This document shows, piece after piece, positions 1 through 9,172 of a stretch of 64,000 bases of DNA. Under the pieces are notes generated by a model. It was given only the letters and a program-made list of their open reading frames with translations. It did no database searches and was not told the origin of the DNA. The translations under genes were made by a program, and so were the position numbers. Position 1 is the first letter of the stretch. The number at the start of each line of letters is the position of its first letter. This DNA comes from Amycolatopsis coloradensis (GTDB taxonomy: Bacteria > Actinomycetota > Actinomycetes > Mycobacteriales > Pseudonocardiaceae): contig NZ_CP150484.1 in NCBI RefSeq assembly GCF_037997115.1, positions 3,620,328 through 3,684,327 on the forward strand, read 5' to 3'.

Positions 1-1143
1 GACGGCGATGCTGTCGACGCCGCTGTCGCGGCATCGGAAGGGATCGCACGGTTGGAGGCGGTCCGGTTCCGTGCGCTCGCGCAGCTGAACCGGCACCGTG
101 GCGGGGTGTCGAGTGTGGTGCAGGAGGTCGCGTTCGCGCTGTCCGTTGTGGATGGTCACGCGGCCGGTCTGGTGTCGACGGCGGCGGCGTTGACCACCCG
201 CCTGCCCCGAACACTGGGGCTGCTGGACCGCGGACAGGTGGGCGGCTACGGGGCGATGAAAGTCGCCACCGTCACCGCGTGGCTGTCCGACGACGACGCG
301 CGTGCGGTGGACGCGGTGCTGGAAGACCGGCTGCCCGGCCGGAACTCCGACCAGATCCGGAAAGCGGCCAACCATGCGGCGGTGATGGCCGACCGTGACG
401 GCGCCGCCCGACGCGCGGAGCGGCACCGCGCCGGGCGCCGGTTGTCGATCCGGCACGGCGAGACCGGGGTCGCCTCGATCGAGATCGAAGACGGCCCCGT
501 CGAGAAAGTCACCGCCGCCTACACCCGGATCGACCGAGAGGCACGCGCCCTCAACACCGGCGACGAGACCCGCACCCTGGATCAGCTCCGCGCCGACGTC
601 GCCCTCGACCTTCTGCTGGGCGGCCAGGGCGGCAAGACCGAGCGGTGCGAGGTGTTCCTCTACATGGACCTCAACACCTACCTGGGACTGAACGAGGACC
701 CGGCCGAGCTGGCCGGGCACGGGCACATCCCGGCCTCACTGGCCCGGCACATCGCGTCCGGCCCGGACACGGTATTGCGGCGGATCATCACCGACCCCCT
801 GTCGGGGCAGGTCCTCGACCTGGGCCGCGACCGGTACCGGCCCACCGCCGGGCTGGACGAGTTCGTGCGAGTCCGGGACCGGGAATGCCGAAGACCCGGC
901 TGCCACCGCATCGCCCAAGCCTGCGACCTCGACCACTCGCTGCCCTGGCAGCACGGCGGCCACACCGCCGATACTGAGCTGGTCGACCTGTGTCGCCGCG
1001 ACCACCGCCTCAAAGACGAACCCGGCTGGACCTACCACCTAACCGCCGACGGCACCCTCACCATCACCACCCCCACCGGACACAGCTACGACAGCACACC
1101 ACCGCCACTACACGAACCCCGCACCGAGCAACCACCCTTCTGA
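1..1143 (+). CDS. DUF222/13E12-type HNH endonuclease, 5' truncated
   Basis: The reading frame is open from the first base, so the true start lies left of the window; a TTG at 52 is only an internal candidate. About 380 residues are visible. The N-terminal two thirds is the helical DUF222 region seen in the abundant actinobacterial 13E12 repeat family. The C-terminus carries an HNH fold: CRRPGC, then DLDHSLPW and LCRRDH, which supply the zinc cysteines and catalytic histidines. These proteins are presumed nucleases tied to mobile DNA, but their function is mostly untested. The next gene converges on it 180 bases downstream. Confidence 0.88.
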   Translation, partial: DGDAVDAAVAASEGIARLEAVRFRALAQLNRHRGGVSSVVQEVAFALSVVDGHAAGLVSTAAALTTRLPRTLGLLDRGQVGGYGAMKVATVTAWLSDDDARAVDAVLEDRLPGRNSDQIRKAANHAAVMADRDGAARRAERHRAGRRLSIRHGETGVASIEIEDGPVEKVTAAYTRIDREARALNTGDETRTLDQLRADVALDLLLGGQGGKTERCEVFLYMDLNTYLGLNEDPAELAGHGHIPASLARHIASGPDTVLRRIITDPLSGQVLDLGRDRYRPTAGLDEFVRVRDRECRRPGCHRIAQACDLDHSLPWQHGGHTADTELVDLCRRDHRLKDEPGWTYHLTADGTLTITTPTGHSYDSTPPPLHEPRTEQPPF

Positions 1144-1323
1144 ACCGTCGCCGAAAAACGACCACGGCCCCGTGTCCGCGACGATCGGCGCCGGCCTGGT
1201 CGCCGGGATACGGCCATGGCTGAGCTGGGTGAGTAGGCCCCTGAGATCTCAATGCGACTGCGGCCGCACCATCCACAACGGGGCCACGAAGCGAAGCGCC
1301 GTCGCCGAAATACGGCAAAGCCT

Positions 1324-2403
1324 TCAGTCATTCAGGCGGGTGCCCACCACCGACATGCCCAGCACCAGTTCGTTGGCCGGATCGCAGCCGAGAAGATCCT
1401 CGACCAGTTCGTCGCGAAGCGCCGCGGTGAACGTGACGTTCAGTCCCAGCGCGGTCGCCATCAGGTACACGGTCTGGCTCAGGTGGCCGACGTCCATCAG
1501 CAGCACCCGATAGGTGCGGCTCACCGGATACTTCCACTGGTTCCGCTCGATGACGCTGGTGTAGATCAGCAGCGCGCCGGCCTTCCGGGTCCACTGCTGG
1601 TCGCCGGCGAGCGCGGTGAGTTCGTCGTCGTCGATCTTGGCGTCCAGTGGCGTGAGGCTGTGCCGGAAACCGTCGTAGTGGTAGGCCCCCCGATCCAGGC
1701 CCTCGACGTTCCTCGCGTAGACGTACACCTCTGTCGGATGCCGGGCTCCGCCCGACGGGCTCGTCTTGAAGACGTTCCCGGTGGCGGGGATGTCGGAATG
1801 CGTTTCCGGCCTCGTCGGCCGGGCCGCGGTGAGGAGTGTGCTCAAATCGCGCAGCCGCAAGGGTTCTTCGCCGAACTCGCGGACACTTCTGCGTTGGTTC
1901 AGTGCGTCGCCCAAGGCGATCGCGTTCAAGGGTTCCGGTGACGGTTCGGGCAGCGCTATCGCGTCGTGCTCGCCGGAAGGCCTCACCGGAGAAGGCGGAG
2001 GACTGGCCTTCGCCTTCTCCAGCAAGGTTTTCGCCGTCATTTCGCTGGTCGTGAACTCGGTCTCCCGCAAGGAGCGGGTACCGAAGTGAAACGCCCGCGC
2101 GGACGTTCCCCAAGGCCCCCAATCCCGAAGGATCTCCTCTTCCCGTTGTTGCCGGGAAGAACCTTTGACCACCAGCACGTCGTACCGGATCATCGCTCGC
2201 GCGATACGGACGAGCCTTTCCCCGGTCTCGGGATTCTCGTCCGCGGTGCGGATCGATTCCGGTTCTCGCCAAGAACTGAACCAGCGCAGGACGCGTTCGG
2301 TTCCTTCGGCGAGTTTCAGCTGGCGATGGCCGAGGTGGTCGTCCCAGACGACGTCACCATCGGACCAATAAAGCGTTCCGCATGAGGAAACCCTGACCAG
2401 CAT
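1324..2403 (-). CDS. SagB-family peptide dehydrogenase (FMN nitroreductase fold)
   Basis: 359 residues. The C-terminal two thirds is a nitroreductase-like FMN domain opening at RRSVREF (about residue 190), followed by SGGARHPTEVYVY and a GAYHYD segment, as in SagB/McbC-type enzymes. These oxidise azoline heterocycles to azoles in RiPP maturation. The N-terminal 150 residues match the usual SagB extension. ATG 2403 is the first acceptable start, because the frame upstream has no ATG, GTG or TTG before a stop; its ribosome site is weak. It is the last gene of a leftward set: SARP regulator, 40-residue peptide, then this enzyme. No YcaO or E1-like partner is nearby, which is unusual, so the substrate chemistry is open. 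Confidence 0.85.
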   Translation of the reverse strand: MLVRVSSCGTLYWSDGDVVWDDHLGHRQLKLAEGTERVLRWFSSWREPESIRTADENPETGERLVRIARAMIRYDVLVVKGSSRQQREEEILRDWGPWGTSARAFHFGTRSLRETEFTTSEMTAKTLLEKAKASPPPSPVRPSGEHDAIALPEPSPEPLNAIALGDALNQRRSVREFGEEPLRLRDLSTLLTAARPTRPETHSDIPATGNVFKTSPSGGARHPTEVYVYARNVEGLDRGAYHYDGFRHSLTPLDAKIDDDELTALAGDQQWTRKAGALLIYTSVIERNQWKYPVSRTYRVLLMDVGHLSQTVYLMATALGLNVTFTAALRDELVEDLLGCDPANELVLGMSVVGTRLND

Positions 2404-2456
2404 CGAATGTCTTGTGCCCCAGTCCCCAGTAATACTTTCCGAATACGTCTGGTCAT

Positions 2457-2579
2457 TCAGTGTCGCGAGCGGAAAGGAGGCCCGCCGTGCGGCGGCGGCT
2501 CGAACCCGCCCCAGGTGCTCTGCGCCTTGTACTCCGCTTCGAGTTCGTACAAGAACTCGTCGTCGTCTTCATCGTGCAT
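2457..2579 (-). CDS. Small acidic peptide, candidate RiPP precursor
   Basis: A 40-residue ORF starting at ATG 2579, with GGAGAGG nine bases upstream, and ending at TGA 2457. It lies between the SARP gene and the SagB-type dehydrogenase on the same strand. The N-terminal half is strongly acidic (MHDEDDDEFLYELEAEY) and looks like a leader. The C-terminal half is Gly/Pro/aromatic rich (STWGGFEPPPHGG, then PPFRSRH) and holds only three Ser/Thr and no Cys. Position, ribosome site and two-part composition suggest the substrate of the adjacent oxidase. With so few cyclisable residues, classical azole formation is limited to Ser21, Thr22 and Ser38. A regulatory peptide is the alternative. Confidence 0.6.
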   Translation of the reverse strand: MHDEDDDEFLYELEAEYKAQSTWGGFEPPPHGGPPFRSRH

Positions 2580-2660
2580 GTCGCCGATCCTCTCCGTGAG
2601 CGGTTACTCCGGTCAAGCGAATATACCTACGCCAACAGGGTACCGGAGCGGAACGGAGAA

Positions 2661-5567
2661 TTACGCCGAGTAATCGCTCAGGCGCTGTTTGAGTTCGCGA
2701 ACCTCTGGCGACTCCGAAATGCCGAGATCGGTGTAGAGGCGCAATGCGAACCGGCGATGACGGTCCGCATTCAGTCGCTCACCGAGAATGTCGAACGCGA
2801 ACGCCATCTCCTTGTGGGCGATGGGCAGCATGCTGCGATTCCCGGTCGATTCGAGCACTTCGACCGCGGTCGTCAACTGACTGACCGCGAGCACACCGTC
2901 ACCGAGTCCGCGCGAATTGATACCGAGGGCGAGAAAGCATTCCGCCTCGAGATCGGGTGATTCGTTCTCCTGGGCCAGCCTCAGTGCCTGGTCGAGTTCC
3001 TCGGCGGCTTCGGGATAGCGCCTGTTCTCGGTGTGGATCAGCCCGATCCGGTGCCTGGCGCGGGCTTCGATGAGGACACTGCCATGGGCATGGGCGGTCT
3101 CGCGGACCCAGCCGAGGTGTTCGATGGCCTCGTCCGACTCGCCCTTGAGCCAGTGGGTGACCCCCGAGTTGCCCCTGGCCCGGCACTGCATCCGGATGTC
3201 GCCGGTGGTCGCGGCCAGTTCGAACACCTCGTTGAACAGCCGGTTCGCTTCGGTGAACTCGTTGAGCCGCCACAGGGTCAGCGCGTACATGTGCAGGGCC
3301 TGGTACTCGAGGACCACGTTCCCGGTGACCCGCGCCGCGGAGAGGGCGAGGGTCTCCAGCTCCCTGGCCTGCCGGTAGTAGCCGCGGTTGTCGAAGTAGC
3401 GCCACACCGCCGAACAGAAGGGCACGAGGTCGGAGTACTGCTGGTGGTTGTTCATCGCGACGGCCACCGGCAGCACGTTCTGCCATTGCGCGTCCATCCA
3501 GTGCGCCGCCTGGTCGTAGTCGGCGAAGGACTGTCCGAACTCGCTCTTCGGGACCTCGAGGCCACCCGGCTCGTCTTCGGAGTCCGGGTCGATGAACTCC
3601 ATCGCGGCCGCGACGGTGCTGCGGTAGTAGTCGAACAGCCGCCGCATCATCGCCTCGCGCTGGTGCTCGGGCTCTTCGGCGAGCAGGAGTTCGCGACCGT
3701 AGCTGCGGAGCAGGTCGTGCATCTCGTACCGGTCCATCGACGGCTGGCGCAGGAGGTTCACGTCGACGAGGCGTTCGGCGAGGCGGCGGGCCTCGCCGAG
3801 GCTCACTTCCGCCAAGGCCGCCGTCGAATGGAGGTCGAAAGCGGCACCGGGATGATGGCTCAGCCGGCGGAACACCCGGCGCTCGGTCTCGGTCAAGTTC
3901 AGATAGGACACCCGGAACGCGCCCGCGACGTCGCGTTCCCCGGCGGTGAGCTCGCCGAACCGGTTCCGTTCGTCGCGCAGCTGCCTGGCGACGAAGTCGA
4001 GCGTCCACGATGCCCGCGCACGCAGTCTGCTCGCCGTGACGGCCAGCGCGAGCGGGAGATCACCGCACAGGCTGGCGACCTGGTCGGCCGCGTCCGGGGA
4101 TTCCCTTCTCAACCGCGAAGGCCCGACGATCCGGCCGAGCAGTTCCACGGCGTCGGCCCGGCTGAACGGTTCCAGCGAGAGCAGTTCGGCGCCGTCGAGG
4201 TCCACGAGCCGGGTGCGGCTGGTGATCAGCACGCAGCAGCTCGCCGAACCGGGCAGCAGCGGGTTCACCTGCGTCGCCCCGATGGCGTTGTCCAGCACCA
4301 GAAGCACGCGTTTGCCGGCGAGGCAGCTCCGGAAGAGCGCCGCGCGCTGTTCGGTCCCGGTGGGAATGTCCGAACCCTGGATGCCGAGCGATCGCAGCAG
4401 CGCCTCGAGCGCGGCCCCAGGGTCGACCGGGTCGCCCGCGGGCGAGAATCCTTCGAGGTTCACGAAGAGCTGCCCGTCGGGGAACAGCGGCGCGAGCCGG
4501 TGTGCGGCGTGGACGGCCAGCGCGGTCTTGCCGACACCGGGCATCCCGTCGATCGCGATCAGCCTCGGCCCCGCCGAGGAGCCTGCCTGGCCGATCTCGA
4601 GGACGGTCCGCAGTTCCGCGGCACGGCCACCGAACGCGGGGAGGTCCGCGGGAAGCTGCGCGGGGCGGGGGAACAGCGCCTTCTGCGCGTCCGCGTCCTC
4701 GCGACGTCCGCCGGTGTCCATTCCGGCCCGGAGCCCGCCGACGCCGTACCGGACGAGGGCGCTGTCGGTCATCAGCTCGGCGTCGGCGCGCAGGATCTGC
4801 TGGTGGAGCGCGCTCAGTTCGGCGCTCGGGTCGACGCCGAGCTCCTCGGCGAGCGCGACCCTGGTCCGGTCGAACGTCCGGAGCGCGTCGGCGCCGCGTC
4901 CCGCCCGGTAGAGCGCCAGCATGGTGAGGCACTGCAGGGTCTCGCGCGTGGGATGCCAGGCGGCGAGGTCGAAGGCCTCGCGAGCCGCCGCTTCGGTTTC
5001 GCCGAGCCGGAGCCTGGCGCCGATCAGGAGCTCGCAGGCGGCCAGGCGTTCTTCATCGAGCCGTCGCGCGGTCTGCTCGATGGCGTCGCCTTCGAGGCCG
5101 TCGAACGCCGGGCCGCGCCAGAGCGAGAGCGCGTCCGCCAGTTTGGCGGCCGCCTGGGAGATCAGCCCGGCAGACAGGAGTTCGGCGCCCTGGTTGTAGT
5201 CCGCTTCGAAGCGGACCGAGTCGAGCGAGGCGCTGCTGATGACGACGCGGTACGCCGAGCCGGTGGTGACCACGGCGGACCTGGCCACGCCGAGGTCGTG
5301 CCGCAGCCGCGCGATCGCGTTGCTGACCTGGCGGACCGCGGTCTTCGGTGGATTCTCCGGCCACATGGTGCCGATCAGGTACGACACCGGGACCAGCCTG
5401 CCCGCGTTGATCAGCAAGGCGGCGAGGAGACGCTGTTCGCGGCGTCCGCCCAGCCGGACGGGGACACCGTCGACTTCGGCTTCGAGCGGGCCGAGAACGG
5501 AGAAGCTGAGCTGGGAGGGCCGGCCGGTGGGCGATCCCGCCGAATCGGGTAAACGATCAGCGGTCAT
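2661..5567 (-). CDS. SARP/AfsR-type regulator with NB-ARC and TPR domains
   Basis: 968 residues. Order: OmpR-like winged helix (about 20-110, FSVLGPLEAEVDG onward), bacterial transcriptional activation domain (about 115-265), NB-ARC ATPase with Walker A GMPGVGKTAL at 341-350 and Walker B VLLVLDNA near 421-428, then TPR repeats (about 690-960). This is the AfsR architecture, an ATP-dependent activator usually acting on nearby secondary-metabolite genes. The next genes on the strand are the small peptide (82 bases on) and the SagB-type dehydrogenase, the likely targets. ATG 5567 is followed by 430 bases of divergent intergenic DNA. Confidence 0.93.
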   Translation of the reverse strand: MTADRLPDSAGSPTGRPSQLSFSVLGPLEAEVDGVPVRLGGRREQRLLAALLINAGRLVPVSYLIGTMWPENPPKTAVRQVSNAIARLRHDLGVARSAVVTTGSAYRVVISSASLDSVRFEADYNQGAELLSAGLISQAAAKLADALSLWRGPAFDGLEGDAIEQTARRLDEERLAACELLIGARLRLGETEAAAREAFDLAAWHPTRETLQCLTMLALYRAGRGADALRTFDRTRVALAEELGVDPSAELSALHQQILRADAELMTDSALVRYGVGGLRAGMDTGGRREDADAQKALFPRPAQLPADLPAFGGRAAELRTVLEIGQAGSSAGPRLIAIDGMPGVGKTALAVHAAHRLAPLFPDGQLFVNLEGFSPAGDPVDPGAALEALLRSLGIQGSDIPTGTEQRAALFRSCLAGKRVLLVLDNAIGATQVNPLLPGSASCCVLITSRTRLVDLDGAELLSLEPFSRADAVELLGRIVGPSRLRRESPDAADQVASLCGDLPLALAVTASRLRARASWTLDFVARQLRDERNRFGELTAGERDVAGAFRVSYLNLTETERRVFRRLSHHPGAAFDLHSTAALAEVSLGEARRLAERLVDVNLLRQPSMDRYEMHDLLRSYGRELLLAEEPEHQREAMMRRLFDYYRSTVAAAMEFIDPDSEDEPGGLEVPKSEFGQSFADYDQAAHWMDAQWQNVLPVAVAMNNHQQYSDLVPFCSAVWRYFDNRGYYRQARELETLALSAARVTGNVVLEYQALHMYALTLWRLNEFTEANRLFNEVFELAATTGDIRMQCRARGNSGVTHWLKGESDEAIEHLGWVRETAHAHGSVLIEARARHRIGLIHTENRRYPEAAEELDQALRLAQENESPDLEAECFLALGINSRGLGDGVLAVSQLTTAVEVLESTGNRSMLPIAHKEMAFAFDILGERLNADRHRRFALRLYTDLGISESPEVRELKQRLSDYSA

Positions 5568-5999
5568 ATGCGACTATGTCGTCCGAGGCCGTGAGCGTGC
5601 TCACGCACTACCTCCAGTCCGTTCGCCGGCTGACCGGCACCCTAACCCACCGCTTCGGCCTCCAGCCAGATCAGCGCGGGCGACGCACTACGGCATTCGG
5701 CCTAACGGGCGCGCGCGGGCCTCCCCTGAAACCGGTTCGATTCTACGCCCGGCCGCCCCTGAACTGCGCGGACGCCCGGCGGTGGAGTGCCGATGTAATT
5801 CCGATGCAGGGCCTTGGAAAGCTGAAGACATCAGCTGGCGGGTCGGCGCGACGGGGCAGCGCGCCGAACCGTGTGTAGGGGCTCCGCGGCGGTTGGCCTT
5901 CGAACTGGGGGTGGCCAACCGCCCTGGTAGCCCTTTCTTCCTGTCACAGGTTGCTCCCAGCAAAGCGCGGCACACTGGACCGAAGAGGAGTGTGCCGCC
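5568..5999. other. Intergenic region between SARP and yggT-like genes
   Basis: 432 bases between divergent genes. It must hold the promoters of the leftward SARP gene and the rightward YggT gene. Reading frames here have poor ribosome sites and no family resemblance. I see no RNA gene or convincing operator. Confidence 0.6.
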
Positions 6000-6278
6000 A
6001 TGAGTGCTCTAGGTGATCTGCTGGGCTTCCTGCTCACCCTGTTCCTGATCGTGCTCATCGTCCGGATGGTGCTCGACTGGGTCGTCAACCTCGCCACCCG
6101 TCCGCCCGGCTGGGCCTTCCGGGCTCGCGGGATCGCCCATCGGCTGACCGAGCCCGTGCTGGCGCCGGTCCGCCGCGTGGTGCGCCCGGTGCGGGCGGGC
6201 GGGGTCGCGTTCGACCTCGCCTTCACCCTCGTGTTCCTCGGGGTCGTTCTCCTGCAGTCCCTCGCGTTCAGCCTCTGA
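6000..6278 (+). CDS. YggT-family small membrane protein
   Basis: 92 residues with two hydrophobic segments (about 5-28 and 72-90) around a basic loop containing the family motif TEPVLAPVRRVV. GAGGAG lies nine bases before ATG 6000. YggT proteins are inner-membrane proteins of unclear role, linked to cell division or osmotic tolerance; in actinobacteria they usually sit in the ftsZ-sepF region, so this is a separate copy. Ku lies 58 bases downstream on the same strand. Confidence 0.85.
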   Translation: MSALGDLLGFLLTLFLIVLIVRMVLDWVVNLATRPPGWAFRARGIAHRLTEPVLAPVRRVVRPVRAGGVAFDLAFTLVFLGVVLLQSLAFSL

Positions 6279-6336
6279 CCAGGTGTGATCCGCCGCGATT
6301 ACGGGTACCAGCCCGCTGGAGGAGAGGAGTGTGCCC

Positions 6337-7266
6337 ATGCGTCCGGTCTGGAGCGGTTCGCTTTCACTCGGTCTGGTGACGGTGCCGGTCCGGCTGTACA
6401 GCGCGGTCGAGGACCACACGGTGCACTTCCGCCAGTTCCAGCGCGGAACCGAGGACCGCATCCGGTACCGGCGGGTGAACGAGCGCACCGGCAAGGAAGT
6501 CGGCTACGAAGACATCGTCAAGGGTTACGAGCTCGGCAACGGCGAGTACGTGGTCGTCGAACCCGAGGAGCTCGACGAGATCGCTCCCGGCCGGTCGAAG
6601 TCGCTCGACATCGAGAGCTTCGTCGAGCTGGACGCCATCGACCCGATGTTCTTCGACAAGACGTATTGGCTCGCGCCCGCGAAGGACGAGTTCGAGCGCC
6701 CGTACGCGTTGCTGCTCGAGGCGATGGACTCGTCGGGTAAGGCCGGGATCGCCAAATTCGTCATGCGCGGCCGCGAGTACCTGGCGCTGGTGCGCTCCGG
6801 TGACGGCGTGATGGTGCTCAACACCCTCCATTTCGCGGCCGATCTGCGGGATCCCGCCGAGCAGCTGCCGGACCTGCCGGGCAAGGCGAAGGCGCGCGGC
6901 AAGGAACTCGACATGGCCGTCAACCTGATCGACGCGATGAGCGACGACTGGCGGCCCGAGGACTACCGCGACACCTACACCGACCGCGTGCGGGACCTGA
7001 TCAAGGCCAAGAAGAAGGGCGACACCATCACGCCCGCGACCGAACCCGGTGAGCCGACGAAGGTCGTCGACCTGTTCGAGGCGCTTTCGAAGAGCGTGGA
7101 GAGCGGGAAGGCCAAGAAGAAGTCCGGGGCCAAGAAGCCGACAGCGAAGAAGGACCTCTCTTCGCTGTCGAAAGCCGACCTGGACAAGCTGGCACGGGAG
7201 CGGAACATCAAGGGGCGGTCGAAGATGACCCGCGCCGGCTTGGAGAAGGCGCTCAAGGCCTCGTGA
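6337..7266 (+). CDS. ku: Ku protein, non-homologous end joining
   Basis: 309 residues. The protein opens MRPVWSGSLSLGLVTVPV, the standard bacterial Ku start, so ATG 6337 is preferred over GTG 6331; GGAGGAGAGGAG lies just upstream. The Ku core beta-barrel covers roughly residues 1-240. The tail is lysine-rich (SGKAKKKSGAKKPTAKKD) and ends in a small SAP/Rho-N-like segment (LSKADLDKLARERNIKGRSKMTRAGL in part), typical of longer actinobacterial Ku proteins that bind DNA through the tail. Ku homodimers hold DNA ends and recruit ligase D; no ligD is in the window. The 3' end overlaps the convergent B3/B4 gene by 14 bases. Confidence 0.95.
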   Translation: MRPVWSGSLSLGLVTVPVRLYSAVEDHTVHFRQFQRGTEDRIRYRRVNERTGKEVGYEDIVKGYELGNGEYVVVEPEELDEIAPGRSKSLDIESFVELDAIDPMFFDKTYWLAPAKDEFERPYALLLEAMDSSGKAGIAKFVMRGREYLALVRSGDGVMVLNTLHFAADLRDPAEQLPDLPGKAKARGKELDMAVNLIDAMSDDWRPEDYRDTYTDRVRDLIKAKKKGDTITPATEPGEPTKVVDLFEALSKSVESGKAKKKSGAKKPTAKKDLSSLSKADLDKLARERNIKGRSKMTRAGLEKALKAS

Positions 7267-7900
7267 CGACCCCCGCCGTCGCCAGTTCGCGCGCGATGGC
7301 CTCGATCAGCAGCCGCACGTCCTCGCCCGCGGTCGCGTGCAGCCCTTCGGAAACGATCAGCACGTCGGACGTCGTGGCGGAGACCGCGGAGTGCCCGCTC
7401 TGCCGGTTCGTCCATCGGCGCGCGTGGGCTTGACCGTCTTCGTCGGCGAAGATCACCTCGCCGGGGTTCGGCTGCTCGACCGTGCCGGCGAAGGTCACGT
7501 ACTTCTCGTCGCCCCGCGCGTGGCGGACTTCCAGCGAGCCGCTGATCTTCGCGACGTCGAGCACCGCGACCGGGACGGCGTAGGCGACCGAGACCGCGTT
7601 GCAGAGATCGATCACCGGGTGGATCCGGGGAAGCGTGCCTTCTTTCCGCAGCCTGCGCAGCAGTGACTCGGACGCACAGCGGTACTGCGTCGGTTTCAGG
7701 CCCATCTTGGCGAACGCCCGCCGCCAGGCCTGGATCTCGGGGAATTCCGATTCGGGCCCGTCCGCGAGCCGCCGCGTCGCCCGCGCGAGGAACTTCTCGA
7801 CGTCGACCGGCATTTCCGGGGTGATGCCGGTGGCCCGCAGTGTGCCGACGGCGAGGGCGGGATGAGCGGCGCGGATTTCCGGGTGGTGCTGGAGTCGCAT
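7253..7900 (-). CDS. B3/B4 domain protein (tRNA synthetase editing-like)
   Basis: 215 residues matching the stand-alone B3/B4 domain family related to the PheT editing domain: KMGLKPTQYRCASESLLRR and PRIHPVIDLCNAVSVAYAVPV are the diagnostic blocks. Such proteins are proposed to deacylate or bind mischarged tRNA, but the family is poorly characterised. The gene is followed leftward by Ku on the opposite strand (14-base overlap) and lies 11 bases downstream of the LysE-type exporter gene, so the two form a likely operon. Confidence 0.82.
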   Translation of the reverse strand: MRLQHHPEIRAAHPALAVGTLRATGITPEMPVDVEKFLARATRRLADGPESEFPEIQAWRRAFAKMGLKPTQYRCASESLLRRLRKEGTLPRIHPVIDLCNAVSVAYAVPVAVLDVAKISGSLEVRHARGDEKYVTFAGTVEQPNPGEVIFADEDGQAHARRWTNRQSGHSAVSATTSDVLIVSEGLHATAGEDVRLLIEAIARELATAGVVTRP

Positions 7901-7911
7901 GCTGAACCTGT

Positions 7912-8523
7912 CTACTGGGTGGTGAACGCGAGTTTGGCGCCGAGCGCGGCGAAGGAACCGGCGAAGATCCGCCGGAGCCAGGTGAGCACGCGCGGCCGGG
8001 AAAGGACGTGGTGCCGCACGCCGGCGGCGAGGACGCCGTACACGCTGAACACCACGAAGGTGGCCAGCATGAACACCCCGCTCAGCAGCAGCATCCGAGG
8101 GATCGAACCGGGCTCGCCCGCCGGGACGAACTGGGGCAGGAACGCGAAGAAGAACAGGGTCAGCTTCGGGTTCAGGACGTTGATCAGCACGCCGGAGGTG
8201 ATCGTCCGCAGGGTCGACGCCGGTTCGGGATCGCCGTCCACGACGATCGCCTCACGGTCCTTCAGGGTCGCCCACGCCATGTAGAGCAGGTAGGCGACGC
8301 CGAGGTACTTGATGATCTCGAACGCCACCGCGCTCGCGTGCAGCAGCGCCGCGAGACCGGTGATCGCGGCGACCATGTGCGGGATGATGCCGAGGGTGCA
8401 CGCCAGCGCGGCGACGACGCTCGCGCGTCTGCCTCGGGCCAGTCCGGCGGAAAGGGTGTAGACCACGCCGGTGCCGGGCGTGGCGACCACGACCAGCGTG
8501 GTGACCAGGAAGGCGATGCTCAC
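7912..8523 (-). CDS. LysE/RhtB-family amino-acid exporter
   Basis: About 203 residues with six predicted membrane segments. The N-terminal signature runs LVVVATPGTGVVYTLSAGLARG, and the C-terminal half has INVLNPKLTLFFFAFLPQFV, both typical of LysE/RhtB translocators that export amino acids or derivatives. GTG 8523 places the first helix at the N-terminus as usual in the family; the frame extends to a TTG at 8589 without a good ribosome site. It likely shares a transcript with the B3/B4 gene. Confidence 0.85.
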   Translation of the reverse strand: MSIAFLVTTLVVVATPGTGVVYTLSAGLARGRRASVVAALACTLGIIPHMVAAITGLAALLHASAVAFEIIKYLGVAYLLYMAWATLKDREAIVVDGDPEPASTLRTITSGVLINVLNPKLTLFFFAFLPQFVPAGEPGSIPRMLLLSGVFMLATFVVFSVYGVLAAGVRHHVLSRPRVLTWLRRIFAGSFAALGAKLAFTTQ

Positions 8524-8671
8524 GAGAGCACTGTGCGCGCTTTTTGGTCCGATGGACAGAGCCAAAGACGGGTGACTCCACAGGTCCAAAGGCTTGCGTG
8601 AGGCGGCGTGAGGGGTTCACCGGAAGGAGTGGCATGATGCACGCTCGCACGTCGACGAGGAAGGCCTTGGT

Positions 8672-9172
8672 TTGAGCGCGCGCACTTCCCAGGTGGACGA
8701 CCTCCGGCTGGTGGCACAACCGAATGCCGTGTTGTGCTCCGAGCTCTTCGTCCGTCTCATCTTGTCGGATTGGTCCTTGCGGCCGTTGCTCGATCAGGCG
8801 AAGACCGCCGCCGCCAGATTGGTGGGCACGCTGGTCGACGCGGCCGATCCGAAGGAGCCCCCCTTCCTGACGCTGAGATTGCGCCTGCGGTCGGACGTGC
8901 TGGTCATCGAGGTCGACCACGCGCTGGACGGACTCCCCGTGCCGACGCCCGCTCCGGGAGAGCGGACCGGGGTGGCGCCGAGCGAGACCGGCGGCGTGAC
9001 CCTCTGGTGTGAGCTGCCGCTGCCCGGTGGCCTGTCGGCCGGACAGGTCCGGCTGCCGAGGCGGGGCGACCGTCGCACCCTGGTGGACGAACCCGTCTCC
9101 GGTGAGCCCGTCGGCGCCGATCCCGAAGTCCTGGAACGGCTTTTGACCCGGCTGAGCGGCTGGTCCGGCTGA
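8672..9172 (+). CDS. ATPase-fold regulatory-like protein (degenerate anti-sigma type)
   Basis: 166 residues from TTG 8672, with GAGGAAGG upstream. The first half (NAVLCSELFVRLILSDW followed by LLDQAKTAAARLVGTLVDAA) resembles the start of actinobacterial anti-sigma-like HATPase proteins, but the N-box asparagine expected after the second helix is not evident, so ATP binding may be lost. Its stop overlaps the ATG of the next gene (ATGA), so the pair is translationally coupled to an alpha/beta hydrolase. The assignment rests on fold resemblance only. Confidence 0.55.
   Translation: MSARTSQVDDLRLVAQPNAVLCSELFVRLILSDWSLRPLLDQAKTAAARLVGTLVDAADPKEPPFLTLRLRLRSDVLVIEVDHALDGLPVPTPAPGERTGVAPSETGGVTLWCELPLPGGLSAGQVRLPRRGDRRTLVDEPVSGEPVGADPEVLERLLTRLSGWSG

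Noticed and set aside
3033..5552. An 839-codon rightward open frame opposite the SARP gene
   Set aside because: It is the antisense shadow of a recognisable BTAD/NB-ARC/TPR gene in high-GC DNA; no family features or ribosome site.
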